From Mycobacterium sp. URHB0044 (GTDB lineage: Bacteria > Actinomycetota > Actinomycetes > Mycobacteriales > Mycobacteriaceae), in assembly GCF_000620625.1 (NCBI RefSeq), contig NZ_JIAW01000032.1, forward strand, positions 1-64,000: 64,000 nt of DNA, written 5' to 3'. How positions within the stretch are numbered: position 1 is the stretch's first letter; the number at the start of each line of letters is the position of its first letter. Below the pieces are notes generated by a model that was given only the letters and a program-made list of their open reading frames with translations, searched no databases and was not told the DNA's origin. Shown piece after piece: positions 51,791 to 60,850 of this stretch. Position numbers and translations under genes: made by a program.

Positions 51791-53644
51791 TTGTCCAATA
51801 GTCCAGGAGATTCAGCAATCGACGAGGAACGCAAGCGTCAGCTGGCCGAGAAGTATCGCGTAGAGCGGACCAAGCGACTTTCGTCGAAGGGCAATGCGCA
51901 ATACATCAGCGTCGACGGTGAGTTCGCCGAGTTCGGCCGTGACCCTTACGTCGAGAGCCCACCCTCCCGAACGCCGTCGTCGGAGTCGGTCGACGTCGTG
52001 ATCGTAGGCGGCGGTATCACCGGCCTGTTGACGGCAGTGGAGCTGCGACGGGCCGGCGTTTTCAGCTTTCGTATCGTCGAGAAAGCCGGCGACTTCGGCG
52101 GAACGTGGTACTGGAATCGCTATCCCGGCATTGCGTGCGACTGCGAATCATTGATCTACATGCCGTTGCTGGAAGAGCTTGGTTACACGCCGTCGGCGAA
52201 ATACGCGCCGGGGGAGGAGATTGCGGCGCATCTGTGCCGGATCGGTGAGAAGTTCGGCCTGTACCAAAACTCCCACTTCCAAACACAAGTGACGGAGATC
52301 CACTGGTCGGCGTCGGATGACCGGTGGATGGTCAACACCGATCACGGTGATCAGACTCGGGCCCGGTTCGTCGTGCTGAGTGGCGGTCCATTGCACCGGC
52401 ACAAGCTCCCGGGGATTCCTGGCATCAAGGACTTCAAGGGCAAGCAATTCCACAGCAGCAGATGGGATTACGGGTATACGGGCGGTGGACCGCGCGGTGG
52501 GCTCGACAAGCTGCGCGATAAACGCGTCGCGGTGGTGGGCACCGGATCAACCGGCGTGCAGATCGTGCCGGTGGTCGCGCGCTACGCACATCATCTGTAT
52601 GTGGTGCAGCGCACCCCGTCCGTCGTCGACAGCCGGGACAATGCCCCGCTCGAGCCGGGATGGGTGGATCGCCAAGACCCTGGCTGGCAGCGTCGGCGGA
52701 TGGAGAATTTCGACGTCCTCCTTGGCGGGGACCCGCGAGACACCGACATGGTCGGCGACAAGTGGTCTGCCATCTGGGGTGGCGCCGGACAGGCCAGAAC
52801 GGCGGAATCCCCCGAAGCTGCCGCGGCCTTGATGGAAGAGATGGACGTCGCGGAGATGGAGCGGATTCGGGCGCGTGTGGACCAACTGGTCGACGACCCC
52901 GTCACGGCTGCGGCGCTCAAACCCTATTACGGCAGGTTCTGCAAGCGGCCGACCTTCAATGACGACTATCTGCCGACGTTCAACCGACCGAACGTTACCC
53001 TCATCGACACCGACGGCAGGGGCCTGGACCGCATCACCGAAGGCGGGATCGTGTTCGACGGCCACGAGTATCCGGTTGACTGCATCGTTTACGCCACTGG
53101 ATTCGAGTTCGCCGTGGCCGTCACTCGGTCAGGCGGGTTTGAGGTGTATTCGCCCAGCGGGGAGACGCTTTCGGAGCGCCGCACGCAGAGCCTCGGATCT
53201 CTGCACGGAATCTCCATCCACGGATTCCCCAACTTGTTCATCATCGGCGGGCTGCACCAAGCGGGGTTGTCCATCAACTCGCCCCTGGTGTTCGGCGACC
53301 AAGCACGCCACGTCGCGAGCATCGTCAAGTACGCATTGGACCAAGGCGCCAGCACCGCGGAAGTCCGGCCCGAGGCGCAACAGCGGTGGGGCGAGGTGAT
53401 TGCTGAGAAATCCAACTTCAACCCCGAGACCAGCCGTAGCTGCACCCCCGGCGCTTACAACAACGAAGCCGACGAGAAAGCAGCACCAGGGGTGTTCGCA
53501 ACCGCGTACGGCGGTGGTCCGCTCGAGTATCTCAAACTACTCGAGACCTGGCGGGCGGACGGCATCAAGCGGGACCTGCACCTCGGATCGGGCGCAGCGG
53601 AGTCCGTTTCAGAGTCCGAAGCAGTCGACGCACGCCATGGCTGA
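51791..53644 (+). CDS. Flavin-containing Baeyer-Villiger monooxygenase (long form)
   Basis: 617 residues with a ~65-residue N-terminal extension (DEERKRQLAEKYRVERTKRL), as in the long BVMOs acting on aryl or large cyclic ketones. The FAD motif is GGGITG (73-78), GGTWYWNRYPGIACD follows, the NADPH motif is GTGSTG (250-255), and the BVMO fingerprint is F-K-G-K-Q-F-H-S-S-R-W-D at 215-226. TTG 51791 is favoured because AGGAGG (51781-51786) precedes it closely; GTG 51746 is possible. It heads an operon with an esterase, an aromatic hydroxylase and an extradiol dioxygenase, which suggests an aryl ketone substrate. It overlaps the next gene by 8 bp. Confidence 0.92.
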   Translation: MSNSPGDSAIDEERKRQLAEKYRVERTKRLSSKGNAQYISVDGEFAEFGRDPYVESPPSRTPSSESVDVVIVGGGITGLLTAVELRRAGVFSFRIVEKAGDFGGTWYWNRYPGIACDCESLIYMPLLEELGYTPSAKYAPGEEIAAHLCRIGEKFGLYQNSHFQTQVTEIHWSASDDRWMVNTDHGDQTRARFVVLSGGPLHRHKLPGIPGIKDFKGKQFHSSRWDYGYTGGGPRGGLDKLRDKRVAVVGTGSTGVQIVPVVARYAHHLYVVQRTPSVVDSRDNAPLEPGWVDRQDPGWQRRRMENFDVLLGGDPRDTDMVGDKWSAIWGGAGQARTAESPEAAAALMEEMDVAEMERIRARVDQLVDDPVTAAALKPYYGRFCKRPTFNDDYLPTFNRPNVTLIDTDGRGLDRITEGGIVFDGHEYPVDCIVYATGFEFAVAVTRSGGFEVYSPSGETLSERRTQSLGSLHGISIHGFPNLFIIGGLHQAGLSINSPLVFGDQARHVASIVKYALDQGASTAEVRPEAQQRWGEVIAEKSNFNPETSRSCTPGAYNNEADEKAAPGVFATAYGGGPLEYLKLLETWRADGIKRDLHLGSGAAESVSESEAVDARHG

Positions 53645-54665
53645 CCTACGAGATGACCCGCGTGCGGACCCGCGCATGGTGGCCGCCATGGCCGCGTTCG
53701 GTTTGGACCGTGGGCAACCACAGCCCGATGTGTCGCCGTCTTCGTCACGCGAGCAGTTGCTGAGCTACGTGGCCGACGCCGAGGTAGGTTTCTGTGCGGT
53801 GTTCGACGCCTTGGCGTCGGGTCTTGAACCGGTCACCGGGGTTTCACGCGATGCCGTCACCATCTACGGTCCGGACGGGAACCAAATCCCGCTGCAGATC
53901 CACCGTCCCGCCTGGCACGTCGGCGCCAGCTTGCCGTGTGTGGTGCACCTCCACGGCGGCGGTGGAGTCATCCTCAGCGCCGACGACTCGTGCTATGTCC
54001 GGTGGCGCGACGAGCTCGCCGCGCATGGCACCGTGGTAGTTGGAGTGGAATTCCGCAACGCCGGAGGCAAACTCGGAAGCCACCCCTATCCGGCAGGCCT
54101 CAACGATTGCGTCGCGGCGACGGAATGGGTGTTGGCCCGCCAATCCGATCTGGATATCGGCAACGTCGTCGTGTCTGGCGAGTCAGGCGGTGGAAACCTG
54201 GCGCTGGGGGTGGCCCTCAAGGCCAACCGGGAGCAGTGGGGCCGACGGCCGCACGGTGTCTATGCGATGGCGCCGATGATTGCCAGCCCCTGGGAGAAGC
54301 CAGCGGCACTTCCGTCCCGGCGCGAGAATGATGGCTACTTCATCAGCTGTGCACTGTTGGCCATCATGGGAACCGTCTACGACCCGCTTGGCGCCCACGG
54401 CACTGACGCATTCTGTTGGCCGTATCACGCCGCCGACATCGATCTGCACGGGTTGCCGCCACATGTCATTTCGGTCAACGAGCTCGACCCGCTCCGCGAT
54501 GAAGGGCTGGCCTACTGCCGTCGTCTGCTCGCCAACGGCGTCAGCGCCGTCGGTCGCACCGTGGCGGGCACGGTTCACGCGGCCGAGGTGTTCTTCCGCG
54601 CCGCAATGCCGGATGTCTACGCCGCCACCGTCCGCGACATCGTCGGATTCGCCCGGCAGCTGTGA
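53637..54665 (+). CDS. Alpha/beta hydrolase (HSL/esterase family)
   Basis: 342 residues. HSL-type oxyanion motif HLHGGGGV and nucleophile motif GESGGGN are present; the acidic residue (NELDPLRDEG) and His (GTVHAAEVF) follow near the end. Start ATG 53637 overlaps the BVMO stop by 8 bp. Hydrolysis of the ester made by the BVMO, releasing a phenol and an acid, is the likely role. No signal peptide is visible, so it acts in the cytosol. Confidence 0.9.
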   Translation: MADLRDDPRADPRMVAAMAAFGLDRGQPQPDVSPSSSREQLLSYVADAEVGFCAVFDALASGLEPVTGVSRDAVTIYGPDGNQIPLQIHRPAWHVGASLPCVVHLHGGGGVILSADDSCYVRWRDELAAHGTVVVGVEFRNAGGKLGSHPYPAGLNDCVAATEWVLARQSDLDIGNVVVSGESGGGNLALGVALKANREQWGRRPHGVYAMAPMIASPWEKPAALPSRRENDGYFISCALLAIMGTVYDPLGAHGTDAFCWPYHAADIDLHGLPPHVISVNELDPLRDEGLAYCRRLLANGVSAVGRTVAGTVHAAEVFFRAAMPDVYAATVRDIVGFARQL

Positions 54666-54714
54666 GCGCCGCACTACCCGTCTTGCTACCCGATTCAGCC
54701 AAGGAGAGAACCAC

Positions 54715-56565
54715 ATGGTCACCTACGACATCACTGTCCCCGTACTGATAGTGGGGGGCGGTGGCGCGGGCCTGACGGCATCGATCCTGCTGTCGCAGTT
54801 AGGCGTCGAGAGTCTGCTGGTTTCGCGCTACCCGGCGACGTCGCAGCTGCCCAAGGCCCACCTCTTGAACCAGCGCAGCATGGAGATCTTCACCGACGTC
54901 GGTGTAGCGAGTGACATCCTGACCCGTAGCACGCCGCTGGAGAACATGCGTTATGTCGCCTGGTACTCCGGTTTGGCAGGCGACGGGCCACCGCAGCGGC
55001 ACGGCCGGCGGCTGGCGATCGCGGAGGGCTGGGGTGGCGGCTACACCGACCCCGACTACATCGCCGCCAGCCCGTGCGCTTCGGCTAACCTGCCGCTGAT
55101 CCGGCTGGAGCCGATCCTGAAGGCTCACGCGGAAGCAAGCCCGGCGGCGACCGTACGCTTCTACCACGAGCTGGTCGATCTTGAGCAGGACGCCGACGGC
55201 GCGACCGCCACGGTTCTCGACCGGGCCACCGACCGGCGATACCGTGTTCGGTGCTCGTATCTCCTGGGCGCGGACGGGGGCCGCACCGTCGGCGAGCTCG
55301 CCGGTATTCCCGTGGAGGGCATGACCAACCTGCGTCACGTCGTCAACGTTCACATGAGGGCCGACCTGTCGAGGTACTTCAGCGACCCCGAGCCGATGAT
55401 CCGCTGGGTCTACAACCCCGACCGCCCTGAGCATCTCGACTACGGCTGTGTGTTGATCGGCGTCGGCCCAGACCACTGGGGGCACCAGTCCGACGAGTGG
55501 GTTGCCATCCTGCCCTATCCGTACGAGCATCCCGATGCCGCTGATCCGGCAAAGGTGATGCAGCGAGTGGGCGAATCCCTCGGCATACCCGACTTCTCAC
55601 CGGAGGCGACCTACAACGTTGGCAAGTGGGTCATGGAAGGACTACTGGCACAACGGTTCTCCGAAGGCCGGGTCTTCCTCCTCGGTGACGCGGCCCACCG
55701 CCATCCACCCACGGGAGGGCTGGGCCTCAACAGCGCCATCCACGACGCCTACAACCTGTGCTGGAAACTGGCGGCAGTGCTGCAAGGGCGGGCAGGCGCT
55801 GCCCTGCTGGACACCTACGACTCCGAGCGCCGGCCCGTCGACGAAGCCAACGTCAACACCGCGGTCGGCGCAGCGATGAACCACAGCACCGTGGTCAACG
55901 CCCTGGGGCTCTCGTCGGCGAAGTCGGCGGAGGAGAACTGGGAAGCCCTGAGGCCATTGTGGAACGATCTGCCCGATTCGCCACGACGCCGCCATCAACT
56001 CAGCCAGGCCGTGGCTTCACATAGTTTCGAATTCCGGCAACACGGCGTCGATTTCGGCTACACCTACCACTCGGCGGCCATCGTTGACGACGGTTCGCCC
56101 GTACCGGAACCCATCGACCCAGTACGGATCTATGAACCCAGCACACGGCCGGGAAGCTCCTTGCCGCACGCCTGGGTGGAACGTGAAGGTGAACGCCTCG
56201 CGCTGGGATCGCTTGTCCACGGTGGCCACTTCGTGCTGATCGCCGGCGAAGACGGCATGGAATGGATTGACGCTGCGATGAAAATCGCTGCAGAGCGCGG
56301 TATTCCGCTCCATGCCACACGAGTTGGCTTCGGAGACGTCGACCACGTCGATGTGAGACTTTCGTGGCTCAAGCACCGCGGCATCCGCCCCGATGGCGCG
56401 GTACTGGTCCGCCCCGACCGATTCGTGGCGTTCCGCGCAGTCGAGGCCGTCAATGATCCGGTCGCGGTATTGAACTCAGTTTTCGATCAGATCCTCGCCG
56501 CGGGGGCAGGGCGAGGCCAGGCGCACCACGTCGGTGCGGCCGTATTAACAGGAAAGGAGGCGTGA
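54715..56565 (+). CDS. FAD-dependent aromatic hydroxylase (phenol hydroxylase/MhpA type)
   Basis: 616 residues. The N-terminal FAD motif is VGGGGAGL (13-20). The DG motif (LGADGGRTVGELAG) is near residue 184, and the GD motif with the substrate pocket loop (LLGDAAHRHPPTGGLGLNSAIHDAYNLCWKLA) is near 322. A thioredoxin-like C-terminal domain is likely past residue 440. These enzymes ortho-hydroxylate phenols to catechols using NADPH. ATG 54715 has AAGGAG at 54701-54706. It lies 49 bp after the esterase gene and 1 nt before the dioxygenase gene, a classic phenol-to-catechol-to-cleavage order. The exact phenol is unknown. Confidence 0.92.
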   Translation: MVTYDITVPVLIVGGGGAGLTASILLSQLGVESLLVSRYPATSQLPKAHLLNQRSMEIFTDVGVASDILTRSTPLENMRYVAWYSGLAGDGPPQRHGRRLAIAEGWGGGYTDPDYIAASPCASANLPLIRLEPILKAHAEASPAATVRFYHELVDLEQDADGATATVLDRATDRRYRVRCSYLLGADGGRTVGELAGIPVEGMTNLRHVVNVHMRADLSRYFSDPEPMIRWVYNPDRPEHLDYGCVLIGVGPDHWGHQSDEWVAILPYPYEHPDAADPAKVMQRVGESLGIPDFSPEATYNVGKWVMEGLLAQRFSEGRVFLLGDAAHRHPPTGGLGLNSAIHDAYNLCWKLAAVLQGRAGAALLDTYDSERRPVDEANVNTAVGAAMNHSTVVNALGLSSAKSAEENWEALRPLWNDLPDSPRRRHQLSQAVASHSFEFRQHGVDFGYTYHSAAIVDDGSPVPEPIDPVRIYEPSTRPGSSLPHAWVEREGERLALGSLVHGGHFVLIAGEDGMEWIDAAMKIAAERGIPLHATRVGFGDVDHVDVRLSWLKHRGIRPDGAVLVRPDRFVAFRAVEAVNDPVAVLNSVFDQILAAGAGRGQAHHVGAAVLTGKEA

Positions 56566-56566
56566 G

Positions 56567-57496
56567 GTGTCAGTACACCGGCTAACCCACGTCACAATCG
56601 GAGTCCCAAGTCTCGATGAAACCGCGCGGTTCTATACCGACTTCGGCCTGACTCCAATCGAATCGACCGCCGATGGTTCGTCACGGCGGTTCAGCACCGT
56701 CGACGGCGGTGAACAGCTGATCCTGGTGCAAAGGCCGATTCGGCAGCTCGTCGAGATCGGAATCGGGGTGCAGGATCGCGACGACCTGGGGCGAATCGAA
56801 TCACGATTGGCACATCAGGATGTCGACGCGCGAATCGACGGCGACATGCTGCGCGCTGCGGAACCGGCGACCGGGATTGCGGTGAAATTATCGGTGGTGG
56901 AGCCACTGCAACAGAAGATCGTGGTGGCCGATCAGAACTATCCGGGCGATATACGGCGCCCCGATGTGCGGGCACCCGCATTGTTTCGTGAAGCGCCGGT
57001 GCGGCCGCGCAAGCTGGGGCACGTGGTCTTCGGGTCGACCGACTACGCGACGTCGAAGCGGTTCTTCATGGATGGTTTGGGACTCAAGCTCAGCGACGAG
57101 GTCGCCGACATCGGGGCGTTCATGCGCTGCTCGCCCGATCATCACAACGTTCTGGTGCAGGCGGCCCCGGTGCCGTTCCTGCACCACACGTCTTGGGAAG
57201 TGGAGGACATCGACGAGATCGGTCGCGGCGCACACGAACTGCTCGCCGATCATCCCGAGCGGCACGTGTGGGGGATCGGCCGGCATTGGGTCGGATCGAA
57301 CTACTTCTGGTACTTTCGGGATCCCGCCGGGAACATGTCGGAGTATTACTCGGACATGGACGAGATACTCGACGACCAGATCTGGGATCCGGGGATCTGG
57401 GGCCTGGACAAGGATCCCAACCACTGGGGTCCGCCCATGCCGCCGTCCTTGATCGAGCCCGACGATCTGGCTGAACTCATGGCCGGGCTGCATTGA
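56567..57496 (+). CDS. Type I extradiol catechol dioxygenase
   Basis: 309 residues, two-domain VOC fold. The iron ligands are H152 (KLGHVVFG), H207 (HHTSWEV) and E259 (NMSEYYSD), the usual H-H-E of BphC/HsaC enzymes. HVWGIGRHWVGSNYFWYF also fits the active-site loops. It opens a catechol ring next to one hydroxyl. The start is GTG 56567, 1 nt after the hydroxylase stop, in the BVMO-esterase-hydroxylase operon. A paralogue lies at 61825. Convergent with the AraC gene, 15 bp away. Confidence 0.93.
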   Translation: MSVHRLTHVTIGVPSLDETARFYTDFGLTPIESTADGSSRRFSTVDGGEQLILVQRPIRQLVEIGIGVQDRDDLGRIESRLAHQDVDARIDGDMLRAAEPATGIAVKLSVVEPLQQKIVVADQNYPGDIRRPDVRAPALFREAPVRPRKLGHVVFGSTDYATSKRFFMDGLGLKLSDEVADIGAFMRCSPDHHNVLVQAAPVPFLHHTSWEVEDIDEIGRGAHELLADHPERHVWGIGRHWVGSNYFWYFRDPAGNMSEYYSDMDEILDDQIWDPGIWGLDKDPNHWGPPMPPSLIEPDDLAELMAGLH

Positions 57497-57511
57497 GTCG
57501 GTGACCCGCCA

Positions 57512-58537
57512 TCACCCTCCCCGGAGAGTCTCAGATGGCTTGCGGCCGAATCGACGTCGATAGTCGGCGGCGAATCGGCCGTAATGCCCGAAGCCCCACT
57601 TACGGGCAACGGCGGTAGCGGTGGTCGTGTCGGGTTCGGCGGCAACGAGGTCTTCGTGCGCCCGGGCAATCCGCACGTCGCGCAGGTAGGTCATCGGTGA
57701 TGTGCCCACATAGCGACGAAAGCCGTCATCGAGCGCGCGAACGCTGAGCCCCACGGCTGTGGCGATGTCGGCGACGGTTTCGATCTCGGCTGGTCGGCTT
57801 TCGATGAACTCCAACGCGTTGCGGATCGGCTTCGTTGCCCGCACCGTCTTGGGCTCGGCCAGCTCCTCGGTGTAGTTATGCGGCTGGCTGACAAGCAGAC
57901 CCGCAATGACGAGGTGCCCCAACCGGGCGGACATCGCGGGCACAGCGGCGAACCCGTCGGGCTGTACCAGCTCGTTCTGCAATAGCGACAGCGCGCGAGT
58001 GAATGGCGTCACCGTCAGTGCGGACAACTGCACATCGAACCGCAGCGGTGTTGTCACGGTGGCGCCCAGCATGTTGGCCAACTCGAATTCGACGGCCGAC
58101 TGCTCGAGGACCACGGTCTCGATCCAACAATCATCGGTGAGGTACTCCACGGCCACCGGACCCGTGGAGATCACCGCTCCCGATTGGCCGCCAACCCGTA
58201 CGATCTGCCCGTTGCTGCAGATCCCGGCTTCCCCGCGAATCGGTAGACAGACGGTGATCAGTGGGTAGTGTCCACAACGCGCTGTCAGACTCGAAACCCG
58301 GAGGCGCCCCACTCTGATGTTGGGCAGTTGGCAGGAGACAATCTCCAAACTCAAGCGCCGGTTATCCCGAGGCAGGACGGCCACCTCGAAATAGGCCTCA
58401 CCAAACGCCTCGGTAGCCCCTTCGACATCGCTGGCCGACAACCGTTGCAGCCCAGGCGATCGCACGTCGGGACATGACGCATGGGTCGATGGCCCGTCTT
58501 CGAATGTCTGAGAATCGGTGCGGTCATCGACGATCAC
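57512..58537 (-). CDS. AraC family transcriptional regulator
   Basis: 341 residues. The N-terminal half (~50-230) is an AraC-binding-like sensory domain; the C-terminal HTH pair starts with ALEFIESRPAEIETVADIATAVGLSVRALDDGFRRYVGTSPMTYLRDVRIARAHEDLV and ends with WGFGHYGRFAADYRRRFGRKPSETLRG. Such proteins usually activate aromatic or alkane catabolic genes. GTG 58537 is 10 nt after the TetR stop, so the two regulators are probably one transcript. A target in this window is not proven. Confidence 0.9.
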   Translation of the reverse strand: MIVDDRTDSQTFEDGPSTHASCPDVRSPGLQRLSASDVEGATEAFGEAYFEVAVLPRDNRRLSLEIVSCQLPNIRVGRLRVSSLTARCGHYPLITVCLPIRGEAGICSNGQIVRVGGQSGAVISTGPVAVEYLTDDCWIETVVLEQSAVEFELANMLGATVTTPLRFDVQLSALTVTPFTRALSLLQNELVQPDGFAAVPAMSARLGHLVIAGLLVSQPHNYTEELAEPKTVRATKPIRNALEFIESRPAEIETVADIATAVGLSVRALDDGFRRYVGTSPMTYLRDVRIARAHEDLVAAEPDTTTATAVARKWGFGHYGRFAADYRRRFGRKPSETLRGG

Positions 58538-58547
58538 GCGGCTACTC

Positions 58548-59186
58548 CTATGTATCCGAATGCGCCACGGCCAGCGGCGGCCGGGGTTGATGGTCGCTCA
58601 GGGGCGTGGGCGCCGACAGGTCGCTGCGGCTCGCGCAGAGCGTGTCCATGATGAGGTCGAGGTACCGGCGCCACCCATTGGACCCGGGGTGCACCGAGGG
58701 CAGTATGCCCACCAACATCAGTACGATCCGCGGCACGTCTTCGGTCACCAGGTCCGAGCGGAACACGCCGTCGCGCTGACCGCGACGCACGATCTCGTCG
58801 ACGGGTCCGATGAAGCGGTATGCGAGATCCATCGTCATCAGACCGCTACTCGCGGCCGCCGCTGCGGTGTTGGGGTCGTCGGCAAAGAACGACACCGCGC
58901 CACTCAACGCGATCCGCATCGCGTCGCGGGGATCGGGCTCTGTCTGCGCTCGCCGCAGCGCCGTCTCGACGACGTCGTCGAACCGCCGTTCCAGCACAAC
59001 GCGCAGAAGAGCTTCCTTGGTGGGAAAGCGCCGATAGACGGTGGCGACACCGACACCGGCATCGGCCGCAACATCTTCCATCGCCGCGTCGGACCCAGCT
59101 CGCGCAAACACCTGCTGCGCACTGGCGACGATCCGCTCCACGTTCCGCGCCGCATCGGTGCGCAGGTTGTGCTGGGGTGTGGCCAC
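58548..59186 (-). CDS. TetR family transcriptional regulator
   Basis: 212 residues. The TetR DNA-binding segment is IVASAQQVFARAGSDAAMEDVAADAGVGVATVYRRFPTKEALL; the rest is an all-helical ligand domain. GTG 59186 lies only 6 nt after a -10-like TATTGT (minus strand 59198-59193), with TTGATA 18 nt further upstream, and there is no ribosome site, so the mRNA looks leaderless; an open frame further upstream is not supported. A perfect palindrome (59206-59221) overlaps the -35 region and is a probable autoregulation site. It follows the acyl-CoA ligase gene on the same strand and precedes the AraC gene. Confidence 0.88.
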   Translation of the reverse strand: MATPQHNLRTDAARNVERIVASAQQVFARAGSDAAMEDVAADAGVGVATVYRRFPTKEALLRVVLERRFDDVVETALRRAQTEPDPRDAMRIALSGAVSFFADDPNTAAAAASSGLMTMDLAYRFIGPVDEIVRRGQRDGVFRSDLVTEDVPRIVLMLVGILPSVHPGSNGWRRYLDLIMDTLCASRSDLSAPTPLSDHQPRPPLAVAHSDT

Positions 59187-59192
59187 GATCAC

Positions 59193-59222
59193 ACAATACC
59201 AAAACTGATAGGTATCTATCAA
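59193..59222 (-). promoter_or_regulatory. TetR promoter with palindromic operator
   Basis: On the minus strand TTGATA (59222-59217), an 18-nt spacer and TATTGT (59198-59193) form a promoter. TGATAG-GTAT-CTATCA (59206-59221, plus strand) is a perfect 6+4+6 inverted repeat overlapping it. This fits autoregulation by the TetR protein encoded directly downstream. Confidence 0.65.
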
Positions 59223-59269
59223 GTAATAGATGCATATCAAATGGTGTGGGGATGTGCGGCGCAGCGCGT

Positions 59270-60850
59270 TCAGCCACCACCGGCGAGGTCGGCATACTGC
59301 TCGCGCAATGTTCGCTTCAGGATCTTTCCGCTGGGGTTCTTCGGCAGGGCTTCGGCGAACACGACGTACTTGGGTCGCTTGAAACCGGCGAGCTTCGCCT
59401 TGGCGTGGGCATGAACGGCCTCCTCGGTCACACCGGCGCCAGGCTTGAGCACGACAACCGCAGTGACTGCTTCGACCCACCGCGGATGGCTGATGCCGAA
59501 CACCGCGACCTCCGCGACGTCATCGATTTCGTAGAGCGCCTCTTCGACCTCGCGGCTGGCGACGTTCTCGCCACCGGTCTTGATCATGTCCTTCTTGCGG
59601 TCCACCACGGAGAGGTAGCCGTCACTGGTCATGACTCCCAGATCTCCGGAGTGAAACCATCCACCGCGGAAGCTCTCCGACGTCTTGGCCTCATCGCGGT
59701 AGTAGCCAAGCGTGGCGTGCGGACTGCGGTGCACGATCTCGCCGACCTCACCAGCCGGCACCGGATTGCCCTCGTCGTCGACGACCATGGTCTCGACGTT
59801 GATCGCCGGCTTGCCCGCGCTACCCGCGTACTCCAGTTGTTCCTCCGGACGCAGAATCGTGGCCACCGGCGCCATTTCGGTCTGGCCGTAGAAATTCCAC
59901 AGCCGCACCTCGGGCAGGCGCTCCTGCAACTCGCGCAACACCTCCACCGGCATCGGCGAAGCACCGTAGTAACCCTTGCGCAGGCTCGACAGATCCGTCC
60001 CGTCGAAATCAGGGTGCCGCAGCAGCGAGATCCAGACCGTCGGAGGGCAGAACAGCTTGGTGACCCGTTCGCGCTCGATCGTCGCTAGCAGGGTGGCCGA
60101 ATCGGGTCCCGGCAGAATGAAACTAGTAGCGCCGAGATAGACGTCGACCGAGAAGAAGCAATCGAGTTGGGCGCAGTGGTACATCGGTAGCGCGTGCACT
60201 TCTATGTCATCGCCGGTCATCCCACCGTCGATCGCACACGACACGTACTGGGCGATCAGCGAGCGGCTCGACAGCATGACGCCCTTGGGCCGCGACTCCG
60301 TGCCCGAGGTGTACATCAGGCGCAGCGGGTCGTCATCGGCGATCGGCACATCGACGGCAGAGGAGTCGCCGGTGTCGACCCAAGCGTCGACGTTCTCCCA
60401 CTCGCCAGGCGGTGTCGTGCCCGACAGCCCGATCCAACCGCGAACTCCACCCACAAGGCCGGCAGAGGCCAACGCCTTCTCCGCCGTCGGAGCGAGCGCA
60501 TCCTCGGTGACCAGACCGGCCGCTTCGGAATGGCGGAGGATGTAAGCGATTTCGTCAGCACCGAGCATGAAGTTCACCGGAACGAGGACAACACCGAGGC
60601 GGGCCGTGGCGAATGCCAGGACGGCGTATTGCCAGCAGTTGTGCGAGAGCAACGCCAACCGGTCTCCCTTGCCGAGGCCTCGGTCGGCCAACGCGCGTGC
60701 ACATCGATTCACTCCTGCGTCGAACTCCGCGTACGTCATGCGGTATTCGCCCCCGACGACGGCGAGCTTGTCGGGGTAGCGCAACGCGGTGCGCCGCAAG
60801 AGATCTCCCACCGAATGCTGGCGAGCCCTGGCCACGGTATCGCTGTTCAT
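59270..60850 (-). CDS. Acyl-CoA synthetase / AMP-dependent ligase (FadD-like)
   Basis: 526 residues. The ATP loop is MYTSGTESRPKGVML; the adenylate motif is LWNFYGQTEMAPV; FHSGDLGVMTSDGYLSVVDRKKDMIKTGGENV is the hinge, and the catalytic lysine lies in LPKNPSGKILKRTL. It forms an acyl-CoA from a carboxylic acid. ATG 60850 overlaps the quinone oxidoreductase stop (ATGA). It ends the leftward FAH-extradiol operon unless the two regulator genes are also read from it. Confidence 0.93.
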   Translation of the reverse strand: MNSDTVARARQHSVGDLLRRTALRYPDKLAVVGGEYRMTYAEFDAGVNRCARALADRGLGKGDRLALLSHNCWQYAVLAFATARLGVVLVPVNFMLGADEIAYILRHSEAAGLVTEDALAPTAEKALASAGLVGGVRGWIGLSGTTPPGEWENVDAWVDTGDSSAVDVPIADDDPLRLMYTSGTESRPKGVMLSSRSLIAQYVSCAIDGGMTGDDIEVHALPMYHCAQLDCFFSVDVYLGATSFILPGPDSATLLATIERERVTKLFCPPTVWISLLRHPDFDGTDLSSLRKGYYGASPMPVEVLRELQERLPEVRLWNFYGQTEMAPVATILRPEEQLEYAGSAGKPAINVETMVVDDEGNPVPAGEVGEIVHRSPHATLGYYRDEAKTSESFRGGWFHSGDLGVMTSDGYLSVVDRKKDMIKTGGENVASREVEEALYEIDDVAEVAVFGISHPRWVEAVTAVVVLKPGAGVTEEAVHAHAKAKLAGFKRPKYVVFAEALPKNPSGKILKRTLREQYADLAGGG

